A DNA stretch of 64,000 nucleotides, from assembly GCF_030253575.1 (NCBI RefSeq), contig NC_080569.1, positions 7,817,501 to 7,881,500 on the forward strand. Reading direction: 5' to 3'. Source of the DNA: Rhododendron vialii. Lineage: Eukaryota; Streptophyta; Magnoliopsida; Ericales; Ericaceae. A program made the translations under genes and the position numbers. The notes under the pieces are model-generated. The model was not told the origin of the DNA. It was given only the letters and a program-made list of their open reading frames with translations, and did not search any database. Position 1 is the first letter of the stretch; every line of letters begins with the position of its first letter. Shown one piece after another: positions 45,821 to 57,202 of this stretch.

Positions 45821-46458
45821 TGTTTGGACCATATATTCACCGCCCGTCGATAATCGACCGAAAGGTGACGATTATAGAAATACAACCTATTTTATTATTA
45901 TTTTTGGTATTTGTATTTTAATAACATGTGCAGGACACTTGGCGTATCTCTATTTACTTGGAAGTTGAAAGGACACATGGCATTGTCTTACACACTTGGC
46001 GGTTGAAAAGAACACTTGGCATACTCCTACACACTTTGATGTTAGTGGGAAGTTATTTGGACAAGTGGAAGCAAAGGAGAATGAGGAGTATTGAAGAAGT
46101 TGGGAAGTTATTTCCTGCGCATATTTGTTTTCCTATAAATAGCCTTTTTAGGCCTCATTGTAAGGACACACAAACAACGCCAATCAGGCCTTTATCTTTT
46201 CTTTTCTAGGAGTAGAGTTAACTTGTAATTGTTCACTCAATCATCTCGATTGATTGTTCTGCTACTTTGAGGGTTAATAAAGTCCGTTTTGTTAATCTTC
46301 TTCCATACTTCATCCACTTCATTGTTTGTTTCCAAAGAAGTCCTGAAATACGGCGAGGAACCAAACTCCACTTTTCACATCCACATTCCAGCAAACCTCG
46401 AATACAATTTTCCGTCGATTCTCCGTCGATTGGAAAGAAAACAAGAATTTTGGTAACA
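45821..46458 (+). repeat. 3' LTR (638 bp)
   Basis: Matches 42906-43532 apart from the 11-bp duplication near 46,410 and scattered changes. Confidence 0.92.
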
Positions 46459-46463
46459 CCATT

Positions 46464-47515
46464 CATATAGATTTACTATACATTACATGGGGCTGTAGGC
46501 CCGCCACCTAATAGGAAGAGAATTCTGGTTTAAACTTTCCAAACAGTAAAGACTCTGAACTACTTGGGTATTTATATGCTATAGCCTCTTTTGGAGTGTT
46601 TTTGTTTCTACAAAAGCGATGTGGGATGGGTAACAAATACTCATGCCACTCACTATTTACTACTTGTTTGCTTTCCATGAGGGAGTTGAAATAAGATTCA
46701 TTGTTTTAAATATGCTTCCTGCACGGGAATAAATTATCATAATTTTTTTCAGTTGGATGCTTTCAAGTTTAGCGTTTTCTTTGCCTGGGATCGTATTAAA
46801 CAATTAGGTATTACTGATTTCACGGGTCTTGGATGTATTTGTTAGTTTGCTTCTTTTTTTTTTTTTTTGCAAATTAAATGTATAAGGGCCCACTATAGGA
46901 ATTCGCTTCAAGCCCCCAAAAGTCTTGAGCCGGCCTTGTCGAGCTGTTTTATCTTGGAGGGGACAAGCCATATTGGAGTTCTACTGTGGTTCAAGATTCA
47001 ACTAGCCGCAGAGGGCTTGAATCTTCTTGAAGACAGCGAGATATCCATGTCTTAGTCTGATATTTGTGTATTCCATTTATTATGGATAATTGTTTGACAT
47101 CTACAATGATTTATTCGATGTAAATGGATATGTGTGCTCATTGAGATTTGTTAATGAGAATGGATGAGGCTGCTTGCCATGGAGTAGGCGAATTTGGCTA
47201 AAAAGCAAGTTTGTTCGAACCATGCAAATATCTGTGTATTCTCTTTGTTTGATTTATTGGCTCATTACCCATTATTCGGCAAGAACGACCAACAATTAGT
47301 CAAGCGCAAAATCTCCCAAAAAATCATGAGTTTTTCCTAATGCTCGTTTCTTTTTTCAATCCAAAATGATGGCGGATCTTATGGCCAGTAATGCTTGTTA
47401 CTTTTGTGGACCAAAATGTGATAATATCAGACAGTGTTGTAGATGAACCAAATTATGGTGGAAAATGCTAGCCGCCATAATCTCGGTCTATTTGCTAAAA
47501 GGGCAAAGTACACTT
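46464..47515. other. Spacer, with a copy of the cluster's shared non-coding module
   Basis: Unassigned to about 47,280. From there CGACCAACAATTAGTCAAG and GATGGCGGATCTTATGGCCAG match the upstream flanks of both kinases. No gene is seen. Confidence 0.5.
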
Positions 47516-47935
47516 TGACCCATTGTGGTTTGAGTTATGTACAGATGCACCTCTTATGGTTTAAAAGTGTACAGATAATACCTTGTGGTTTGTAAAGTAT
47601 GCAGTCATATTTTCCATCTATATTAACAAAATTTTGAATTTCAAAAACAATATATAAGAGGAAAATACCCTTTTGCCACCAAAATGGGCAAAATCTAATC
47701 TGAGCCGTTTATAATGTACTAATTATAGAGCAACTCAATCAGATATCAATAATTCAGTGATCTAATTCTTGTTGAAATGAATGACAAATTTAAATTTGAA
47801 AATTTACTTCCCAATAAATTCGATTCGACCATGAGGTTTTCAATTTTTGATCGACTTGAATTTTGGTGTGGATGAAATACTCATCAAACTCTACAATATC
47901 AATGGTTTAGATCCAATTTTTAGTATAGGATATTT
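47516..47935. repeat. AT-rich repeat-like segment before the satellite
   Basis: Carries alternating phrases such as CACTTTGACCCATTGTGGTT and ACCTTGTGGTTTG, a style common in dispersed plant repeats. No ends could be set. Confidence 0.4.
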
Positions 47936-48510
47936 GAGTAAAAGTAATTCGGTTAGAAATTAGGCAAGACTAGCTTTTCAATGGTTCAAACCACATTCAA
48001 ATCGGAGATCGGGAGTGTCCGTGACAAGACCGCAAAGTTTGGTAGCTTTTGAAAGCCCTAAGAAGCACCCGGGTGCAAGGGCTTGCGCCTGGAGAGCATG
48101 GTAATGCGCCTGGGCGCATTAAGACACCACAATTGCTCAAACTTTGCGGGTTTGTCCAGGACACTCCGAAACTCCGATTTTTGCAAGGTTTGAGCCATTT
48201 AAAATCTTGTTAAGACTAATTTCTAGCCCAAGTAGTTTGAATCCTAAAATATTTTTGCATCAAAAGACATGACCAATTTTCCCTTTGTGAATCGAAAAGT
48301 AAATCATTGAAGTAAAGAGCTCGCATCTCGCTCCTCTTAAATTTGATAAAGTACTATTATATATCGATAAAAAGAATTTTCATAGCACTAAAAGATGGTG
48401 AAATCCAATCATAACATTACTCATGTTTAATTAATAAAAAGTTGAAAAAAAGCAGATTGACTATAAAGATCAACGGAGCATCGCCATCACTTCACAACCT
48501 ACACATACAT

Positions 48511-48529
48511 CACTACCACCAAGGTAGTG
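48511..48529. other. Conserved hairpin in the satellite unit (example)
   Basis: Arms CACTACC and GGTAGTG with loop ACCAA recur in most units, for example near 52,580, 53,740, 54,845, 55,950, 57,468, 58,488, 59,618 and 63,205. Flanking ACCATCAC and GTGATGG sequences could extend the stem. Confidence 0.7.
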
Positions 48530-51500
48530 GCGTCTATACTTGTGGGGGTTATCAAATGATGGTGGTGACGGAGGTTACGGAGTTGTAGTGGTCAAGTGAT
48601 ATTGTTGGTGGTATGGACACCAAAATTTGGTTTCTTAAATGTATAAGCCCTGTGTATTAGGCGAACCTCGATGATAAAGTAATTTTATGTTGGTCGATGC
48701 AGTGTAAAAAGCCCTATAAACTCTCTGAAGATCTTTAGAAATGAACAAAGGCCTTAGAACTAGGAATGTGAGTAACGAAGAAAACATAGAATCAATGGAA
48801 TGGAATGAAAACCTGTTTTAGCCTCAGTGGCTCCGATGATCTTTGAATTGGGTAACTTCCGACCAACTTTAGATAAACCAAAATCTATAATAATTATTGT
48901 TCAATCCCACCATATTTTAGTAATCTAAATACACTATTTATCCATAAAAAATAGGTTTCAATACGGCTTAAAGTTAGCGTGATTCAATGGTTTTTTCCAA
49001 AAATATTTTTTTTCCGACCTATTGAGGGTAACATTGTCCTATCATTTGGTGAATAAATATTTTTGGAATAAAAGTAATTCGGTTAAAAATTAGGGAAGAC
49101 TAGCTTTTCAATGGTTGAAACCACGTCCAAATCGGAGATCGGGAGTGTTCGTGGCAAGACCGCAAAGTTTGATAGGTTTTGAAAGTCCTAAGATGCATCC
49201 GGGCGCAAGGGATTGCGCCTGGGGAGCATGGTAATGCACCTAAGGCGCATTAAGACTCCACAATTGCTCAAACTTTGCAGGTTTGTCCCTGGACACCCCG
49301 GAACTCCGATTTTTGCAAGGTTTGAGCCGTTAAAAAGCTCTTTAAGTCTAATTTATAACCCAAGTAGTTTGAATACTATAATATGTATGCAACAAATGAC
49401 ATGACCAATTTACCCTTTGTGAGTCGAAAAGTAAATCATTTAAGTAAAGAGCTCGCATCTCCCTCATCTTTAATTTGATATAGACCTATTATATATCGAT
49501 AAAAAGAATTTTCAAATTACTAAAAGATGGTGAAATCCAATCATAAACGTACTCATGTTTAATTTATGAAAAGTTGGTAGTACGCAGACTGCTACAAAGT
49601 TCAACAGAGCATCACCATCACTTCACCACCTACACATACATCAGTACCACCAAGGTAGTAGCGTCTATACTTTTGGGGGTTATCAAATGATGATGGTGAT
49701 GGAAGTAACGGAGTTTTACTGGTCAAGTGATATTGTTAGTGGCATGGACACCAAAATTTGGTTTCTTAAACGTATAACCCCTGTGTATTAGGCGAACCTC
49801 GATCATAAAGCAATTTTATGTTGTTTGATGCGAACCTCGATCATAAAGCAATTTTATGTTGTTTGATGAAGTGTAAAAAGCCCTATAAGCTCTCTGGAGC
49901 TCTTTAGAAATGACCGGAGGCCTTAGAACTAGGAATGCGAGTACCGAAGGGAACATAGAATCAATGGAATGGCATAAAAATTTGTTTTAGCCTTAGTGGC
50001 TCCGATGATCTCTGAGTTGGGTAATTTTCGACCAACTTTTGATAAACCAAAATCTATAATAATTATTGTTCAATCCCACCATATTTTAGTAATCTAAATA
50101 CACTCTTTATCCGTAAAAAATAGGTTTCAATCCGGTTTAAAGTTAGCGCGATTCAATGGTTTTTTCCAACAATATTTTTTTTCGACCTATTGAGGGTAAA
50201 ACTATTCTATCATTTGGTGAATAAATATTTTTGGAGTAAAAGTAATTCGGTTAGAAATTAGGCAAGACTAGCTTTTCAATGGTTCAAACTACGTCCAAAT
50301 CGGAGATCGGGAGTGTCCGTGGCAAGACTGCAAAATTTGGTAGGTTTTGAAACTCCTAAGATGCGCCCGGGTGCAAGGGCTTGCGCCTGGGGAGCATGGT
50401 AATGCGCCCCATTACGACTCCACAATTGCTCAAACTTTGCGGGTTTGTCTTGGATACTTCGGAACTCCGATTTTTGCAAGATTTGAGCCATTAAAAAGCC
50501 CTTTCAGTCTAATTTCTAACCCAAATAGTTTGAATCCGAAAATATTTTTGCAACAAATGACATGACCAATTTACCCTTTGTGAGTCAAAAAGTAAATCAT
50601 TTAAGTATAGAGCTCGCATCTCCCTCAGCTTAAATTCGATATAGACCTATTATACATCGATAAAAAGAATTTTCAAAGTACTAAAAGATTGTAAAATCCA
50701 ATCATAAAAGTACTCATGTTTAATTTATGTAAAGTTGATAGTAAGTAGACCACTACAAAGATCAACAGAGCACCACCATCGCTTCACCACCTACACAAAC
50801 ATCACTACTACCACCAAGTTAGAGGCATCTATACTTTTGGGTGTTATCAAATGATGGTGGTGATGGAATTAAAGGAGTTTAAGTGGTAAAGTGATATTGT
50901 TGGTGGCATGGACACCAAAATTTGGTTTCTACATCACTACTACCACCAAGTTAGAGGCGTCTATACTTTTGGGGGTTATCAAATGATGGTGGTTATGGAA
51001 TTAACGGAGTTTAAGTGGTAAAGTGATATTGTTGGTGGTATGGACACCAAAATTTGGTTTCTCAAATGTATAAGCCCTGTGTATTAAGAGAACCTCGATG
51101 ATTAAGCAATTTTGTGTTGTTTGATGATGTGTAAAAAGCCCTATACACTCTCTGAAGCTCTTAGGAAATGCATTAAGGCCTTAGAACTAGGAATGCGGGT
51201 ACCGAAGGGAACATAGAATCATTGAAAGGGCATGAAAATATGTTTTAGTCTTTGTGGCTCCCATGATCTTTGAATTTGTGTACTTTCGACCAACTTTCGG
51301 TAAACCAAAATCTATTATAATTAAGGTTCAATCCCATCATATTTTAGTAATTGAAATACAGTCTTTATCCATATAAAATAGGTTTCAATCCAGTTTAAAG
51401 TTAGCGCAATTCAATGGTTTTTACAAAATTAGTCTTTTTTCAACCTATTGATGGTAGAATTGTCCTATCTTTTGTGGAGATAATTTTTTTGGAGTAAAAG

Positions 51501-54500
51501 TAATTTGGTTAGAAATTAGGGAAGATTAGATTTTCAATGGTTCAGACCACGTCCAAATCGGAGATCGGGCGTGTCCGTGGCAAGACCGGAAAGTTTGGTA
51601 GGTTATGAAAGTCCTAAGATGCGCCTGGGCGCAAGGGCTTGCGCCTGGGGAGCATGATAATGCGCATTAAGGTGCATTAAGGATCCACAATTGCTCAAAC
51701 TTTGCGGGTAGGAATGCGGGTACCGAATGGAACATAGAATCATTGAAAGGGCAGGAAAACAAGTTTTAGGCTTAGTGGCTCGCATGATCTTTGAATTGGT
51801 CTACTTTCGACCAACTTTCAGTAAACCAAAATCTATTATAATTAAGGTTCAATCCCATCAAATTTTAGTAATCGAAATACAGTCTTTATCCATACAAAAT
51901 AGGTTACAATCCGGTTTAAAGTTAGCATGATTCAATGATTTTTACAAAATTATTCTTTTTTCGACCTATTGAGGGTAGAATTGTCTTATATTTTGTTGAG
52001 TTAATTTTTTTGGAGTAAAAATAAATCGGTTAGAAATTAGGCAAGACTAGCTTTTCAATGGTTCAAACCACGTCCAAATCGGAGATCGGGAGTGTACGCG
52101 GCAAGAATGCATAGTTTTGTAGGTTTTGAAACTCCTAAGATGAGCCCGGGCGCAAGGCCTTGCACCTGGGGAGCATGGTAATGCACCTCGGGTGCATTAA
52201 GGCTCCACAATTGCTCAAACTTTGCGGGTTTGTCCTAAACACTCTAAAACTCAGAATTTTGCAAGGTTTGAGCCTTTTAAAAGCTTTTTCAGTATAATTT
52301 CTAACCCAAGTAGTTTGAATCCTAAGATATTTTTGCAACAAATGACACTACCAATTTACCCTTTGTGAGTTGAAAGGTAAATCATTTAAGTAAAGAGCTC
52401 GCATCTCCCTCATCTTCAATTCGATATAGACCTATTATATATAGATAAAAAGAATTTTCAAAGTACTGAAAGATTGTAAAATCCAATCATAAAAGTACTC
52501 ATGTTTAATTTATGAAAAGTTGATAGTAAGTAGACCACTACAACGATCAACAGAGCCCCACCATCGCTTCACCACCTACACAAACATCACTACCACCAAG
52601 GTAGTGGCGTCTATACTTTTGGGGGTTATCAAATGATGGTGGTGATGGAAGTAACGGAGTTTTAGTGTTAAAGTGATATTGTTGGTGGCATGGACACCAA
52701 AATTTGGTTTCTCAAATGTATAAGCCCTGTGTATTAAACGAACCTCGATGATAAAGTAATTTTGTATCGTTCGATGAAGTGTAAAAAGCCCTATACACTC
52801 TCTGATGCTCTTTAGAAATGCATGAGGGCCTTAGAACAAGGAATGTGGGTACCGTAGGGAACATAGAATTATTGAAAGGGCATGAAAACACGTTTTAGCC
52901 TTAGTGGCTCCCATGATCTTTGAATTGGTCCAGTTTCGACCAACTTTTGGTAAACCAAAATCTATTATAATTAAGGTTCAATCCCATCATATTTTAGTAA
53001 TCGAAATACAATCTTTATCCATACAAAATAGGTTTCAATCCAGTTTAAAATTATTGCGATTTAATGGTTTTTACAAAATTAGTCTTTTTTCGACCTATTG
53101 AGGGTAGAATTGTCCTTTCCTTTGTTGAGTTAGTTTTTTTGGAGTAAAAGTAATTCAGTTAGAAATTAGGCAAGACTAGCTTTTCAACGGTTCAAATCAC
53201 GTCCAAATTGGAGATCGAGAGTGTCCGTGGCAAGACCGGAAAGTTTGGTAGATTATGAAAGTCCTAAGATGCGCCTGCGCGCAAGGGCTTGCGCCTGGGG
53301 AGCATGGTACTGCGCCTTAGAGCATGGTAATGTGCCTAAGGTGCATTAAGACTCCACAATTGCTCAAACTTTGCGGGTTTGTCATGCACACTCTGGAACT
53401 CAGAATTTTGCAACGTTCGAGTCGTTAAAAATCTCTTTCAGTCTAATTTCTAACCCAAGTAGTTTAAATAGGAAAATATTTTTGCAACAAATGACATGGC
53501 CAATTTACCTTTGTGAGTCGAAAAGTAAATCATGTAAGTAAAGAGCTCGCATCTGCCTCATCTTAAATTCGATATAGACCTATGATATGTCGATAAAAAG
53601 AATTTTCACAGTACTAAAAGATTGTAAAATCCAATCATAAAAGTAATCATGTATAATTTTTGAAAAGTTGGTAGTAAGCAGACCACTACAACGATCAACG
53701 GAGCACCACCATCGCTTCACCACAGACAAAAACATCACTACCACCAAGGTAGTGGCGTCAATACTTGTGGTGGTTATCAAATGATGGTGGTGATGGTGGT
53801 TTGGAAGTTGTAGTTGTCAAGTGATATTGTTGGTGGTATGGACACCAAAATTTGGCTTCTTAATTGTATAAGCCCCGTGTATTAAGCGAATCTCGATAAT
53901 AATGCAGTTTTGTGTTGTTTGATAAAGTGTAAAAAGCCCTATACACTCACTGGAGCTCTTTAGAAATGAATGAAGGCCTTAGAACTAGGAATGCGAGTAC
54001 CAAAGGGAACATAGAATCATTGGAAAGGCATGAAAACATGTTTTAGCCTTAGTGGCTACCATGATCTTTGAATTGGTCTACTTTTGAACAACTTTCGATA
54101 AAACAAAATCTAATCTAATTATGGTTCAATCCCACCATATTTTAGTAATCGAAATACAGTCTTTATCCATACAAAATAGGTTACAACCCGGTTTAAAGTT
54201 AGAGTGATTCAGTATTTTTTGACCTATTGAGGGTAGAATTGTCCTATCTTTTGTTGAGTTTATTTTTTTGGAGTAAAAGTAATATAATTAGAAATTAGGT
54301 AAGACTAGCTTTTCAAAGGTTCAAACCACGTCCAAATCGGAGATCGGGAGTGTCTGCAACAAGAATGCATAGTTTGGTAGGTTTAGAAATTCCTATGATG
54401 CGCCCGGGCGCAAGGGCTTCCGCCTGGGGAGCATGTTAATGCGCCTGGGGCGCAGTAAGACTCCATTATTGCTCAAACTTTGCGGGTTTGTCCTGGACAT

Positions 54501-56812
54501 TCCAGAACTCCAATTTTTCAAGGTTTGAGCCACTAAAAAGCTCTTTAAATTTAATTTCTAACCCAAGTAGTTTGAATAAGAAAATAATTTTGCAACAATT
54601 GACATGACCAATTTACCGTTTTTGAGTCAAAAAGTAAATCATTGAAGTAAAGACCTCGCGTCTCCCTCATCATAAATTCAATATTGACCTATTATATATC
54701 AATAAAAAAAAAATCAACTTACTAAAAGATGGTAAAATCGAATCATAAAAGTACTCATTTTTAATTTATGAAAAGTTGATAGTAAGCAGAGCACTATAAA
54801 GATCAACGGAACACCAACATCACTTCACCACCGACACAATCGTCACTACCACCAAGGTAGTGGCGTCAATACTTGTGGTGGTTATCAAATGATGGTTGTG
54901 ATAGTCGTTCGGGAATTGTAGTTTGTCAAGTGATATTGTTGGTGGTATGGACACCAAAATTAGGCTTTTTAAATGTATAAGCCCTGTGTATTAGGCGAAT
55001 CTCGATGATAAAGCAGTTTTGTGTTGTTCGATGAAGTGTAAAAAACCTATAAACTCTTTGCAGCTCTTTAGAAATGAATGAAGGCCTTAGAACTAGGAAT
55101 GCGAGTACCGAAGGGAAAATAGAATCAATAGAGGGCATAAAAACATGTTTTAGCCTTAATGGCTTCCATGATCTTTGAATTGGTCTACTTTCGACCTACT
55201 TTCGATAAACCAAAATCTAATATAATTGTGGTTCAATCCCACCATATTTTAGTAATTGAAATTCTGTCTTTATCCATACAAAATAGGTTACAATCCTGTT
55301 TAAAGTTAGAGTGATTCAATGATTTTTACAAAATTACTCTTTTTTTGACCTATTGAGGGTAGAATTGTCCTATCTTTTGTTGAGTTAATTTTTTTGGAGT
55401 AAAAGTTATTCGCTTAGAAATTAGGCAAGACTAGCTTTTCAATGGTTCAAACGAGTCCAAATCGGAGATCGAAAGTGTCCGCGGCAAAAAAGCAAAGTTT
55501 GGTAGGTTTTGAAAGTCCTAAGATGCGCCCGCGCGCAAGGGCTTGCGCCTGGGGCGCATTATGACTCCACAATTGCTCAAACTTTGCGGGTTTGTCCTGG
55601 ACACTCCAGAACTCCGATTTTTGTTAGGTTTGAGCCATTAAAAAGCTCTTTAAATCTTATTTCTAACCCAAGTAGTTTGAATCAGAAAATAATTTTGCAA
55701 CAATTGACATGACCAATTTACCCTTTGTGAGTCAAAAAGTAAATCATTGAAGTAAAGAGCTCGCATCTCCCTCATATTAAATTCGATATTGACCTATTAT
55801 ACATCGATAAAAAGAATTTTCAACATACTAAAAGATGGTAAAATCAAATCCTAAAAGTACTCATTTTTAATTTATGAAAAGTTGATAGTAAGCAGAGCAC
55901 TACAAAGATCAACGGAGCACCAACATCACTTCACCACCGACACAAACGTCACTACCACCAAGGTAGTGGCGTCAATACTTGTGGTGGTTATCAAATGATG
56001 GTGGTGATAGTCGTTTGGGAATTGTAGTTTGTCAAGTGATATTGTTGGTGGTATGGACACCAAAATTAGGCTTCTTAAATGTGCAAGTCCTGTGTATTAG
56101 GCGAATCTCGATCATAAAGCAGTTTTGTGTTGTTCGATGTAGTGTAAAAAGCCCTATAAACTCTCTGGAGCTCTTTAGAAATGAATGAAGGCCTTAGAAC
56201 TAGGAATGCGAGTACCCAAGGGAACATAGAATCAAAGGAGGGCATGAAAACATGTTTTAGCCTTAGTGGCTCCCATGATCTTTGAATTGGTCTACTTTCG
56301 ATAAACCAAAATCTATTATAATTATGGTTCAATCCCACCATATTTTAGTAATCGAAATACTGTCTTTACCCGTACAAAATAGGTTACAATCCGGTTTTAA
56401 ATTACCATGGTTCAATGATTTTTACAAAATTATTCTTTTTTCGACCTATTGAGGGTAGAATTGTCCTATCTTTTGTTGAGTTAATTTTATTGGAGTAAAA
56501 TTCATTCGGTTAGAAATAAGGCAAGACTAACTTTTCAATGGTTCAAACCACGTCCAAATCGGAGATCGAAAGTGTCCGCGGCAAGAATGCATAGTTTGGT
56601 AGGTTTTGAAAGTCCTAAGATGCCCCCGGGTGCAAGGGCTTGAGCCTGGGGAGCATGGTAATGCGCCCGGGGCGCATTAAGACTCCACAATTGCTCAAAC
56701 TTTGCGGGTTTGTCTAGGGCACTCCGGAATTCCGATTTTTGCAAGGTTTGAGCCGTTTAAAATCTCATAAAGCCTAATTTCTAGCCCAAGTAGTTTGAAT
56801 CCTAAAATATTT

Positions 56813-57202
56813 GTATAATGCTAACGACACAGACAAAACCTACACATATCACACACAGATTTTTGTGGGGCCCACTAAGGATCCCACAAAAATGATCCGA
56901 GCCGTTTGTTAAATATAAAATATTTTTTCAAGGGTCTCCGCAAAAAATCAGCTCAATCCGATACCTATAGGTGCTCAATCCAATCATCTATTTTTTCATT
57001 ATCCTAAAATCCGAATGAAAAGTTAGATGATTGGATCGAGTTTCTATAGATATTGGATTGATCTGATTTTTTGCAAAGACCCTTGAAAAAATGTTTTACA
57101 TTTAATGAATGACTTAGATTGTTTATGTGGGACCCATAATGGGCCCCACAAAAAATCTGTGTGTGATCTGTGTGGGTTTTCTCTGTGTGAATAGCACAGT
57201 TC
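56813..57202. mobile_element. Palindromic MITE, 390 bp, inside a satellite unit
   Basis: The two halves are inverted copies around about 57,005, for example TCACACACAGATTTTTGTGG against CCACAAAAAATCTGTGTGTG. AAAATATTT flanks it at 56804-56812 and 57203-57211, and other units show the empty site CCTAAAATATTTTTGCA. The 9-bp duplication suggests the Mutator type. It has no coding capacity. Confidence 0.85.

Larger units (their letters stand above)
42906..46458 (+). mobile_element. Non-autonomous LTR retrotransposon, 3553 bp
   Basis: The LTRs at 42906-43532 (627 bp) and 45821-46458 (638 bp) are flanked by CCATT at 42901-42905 and 46459-46463. They differ by an 11-bp direct duplication in the right LTR (CCGTCGATTCT) and a few substitutions. 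A primer-binding-like TGGCGCTAGAAGGAGGG follows the left LTR, and a purine tract AATAAGGGGGGCA precedes the right one. The interior has one 204-codon frame and internal repeats. No protease, integrase or reverse transcriptase is seen, so movement needs enzymes from another element. Confidence 0.92.
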
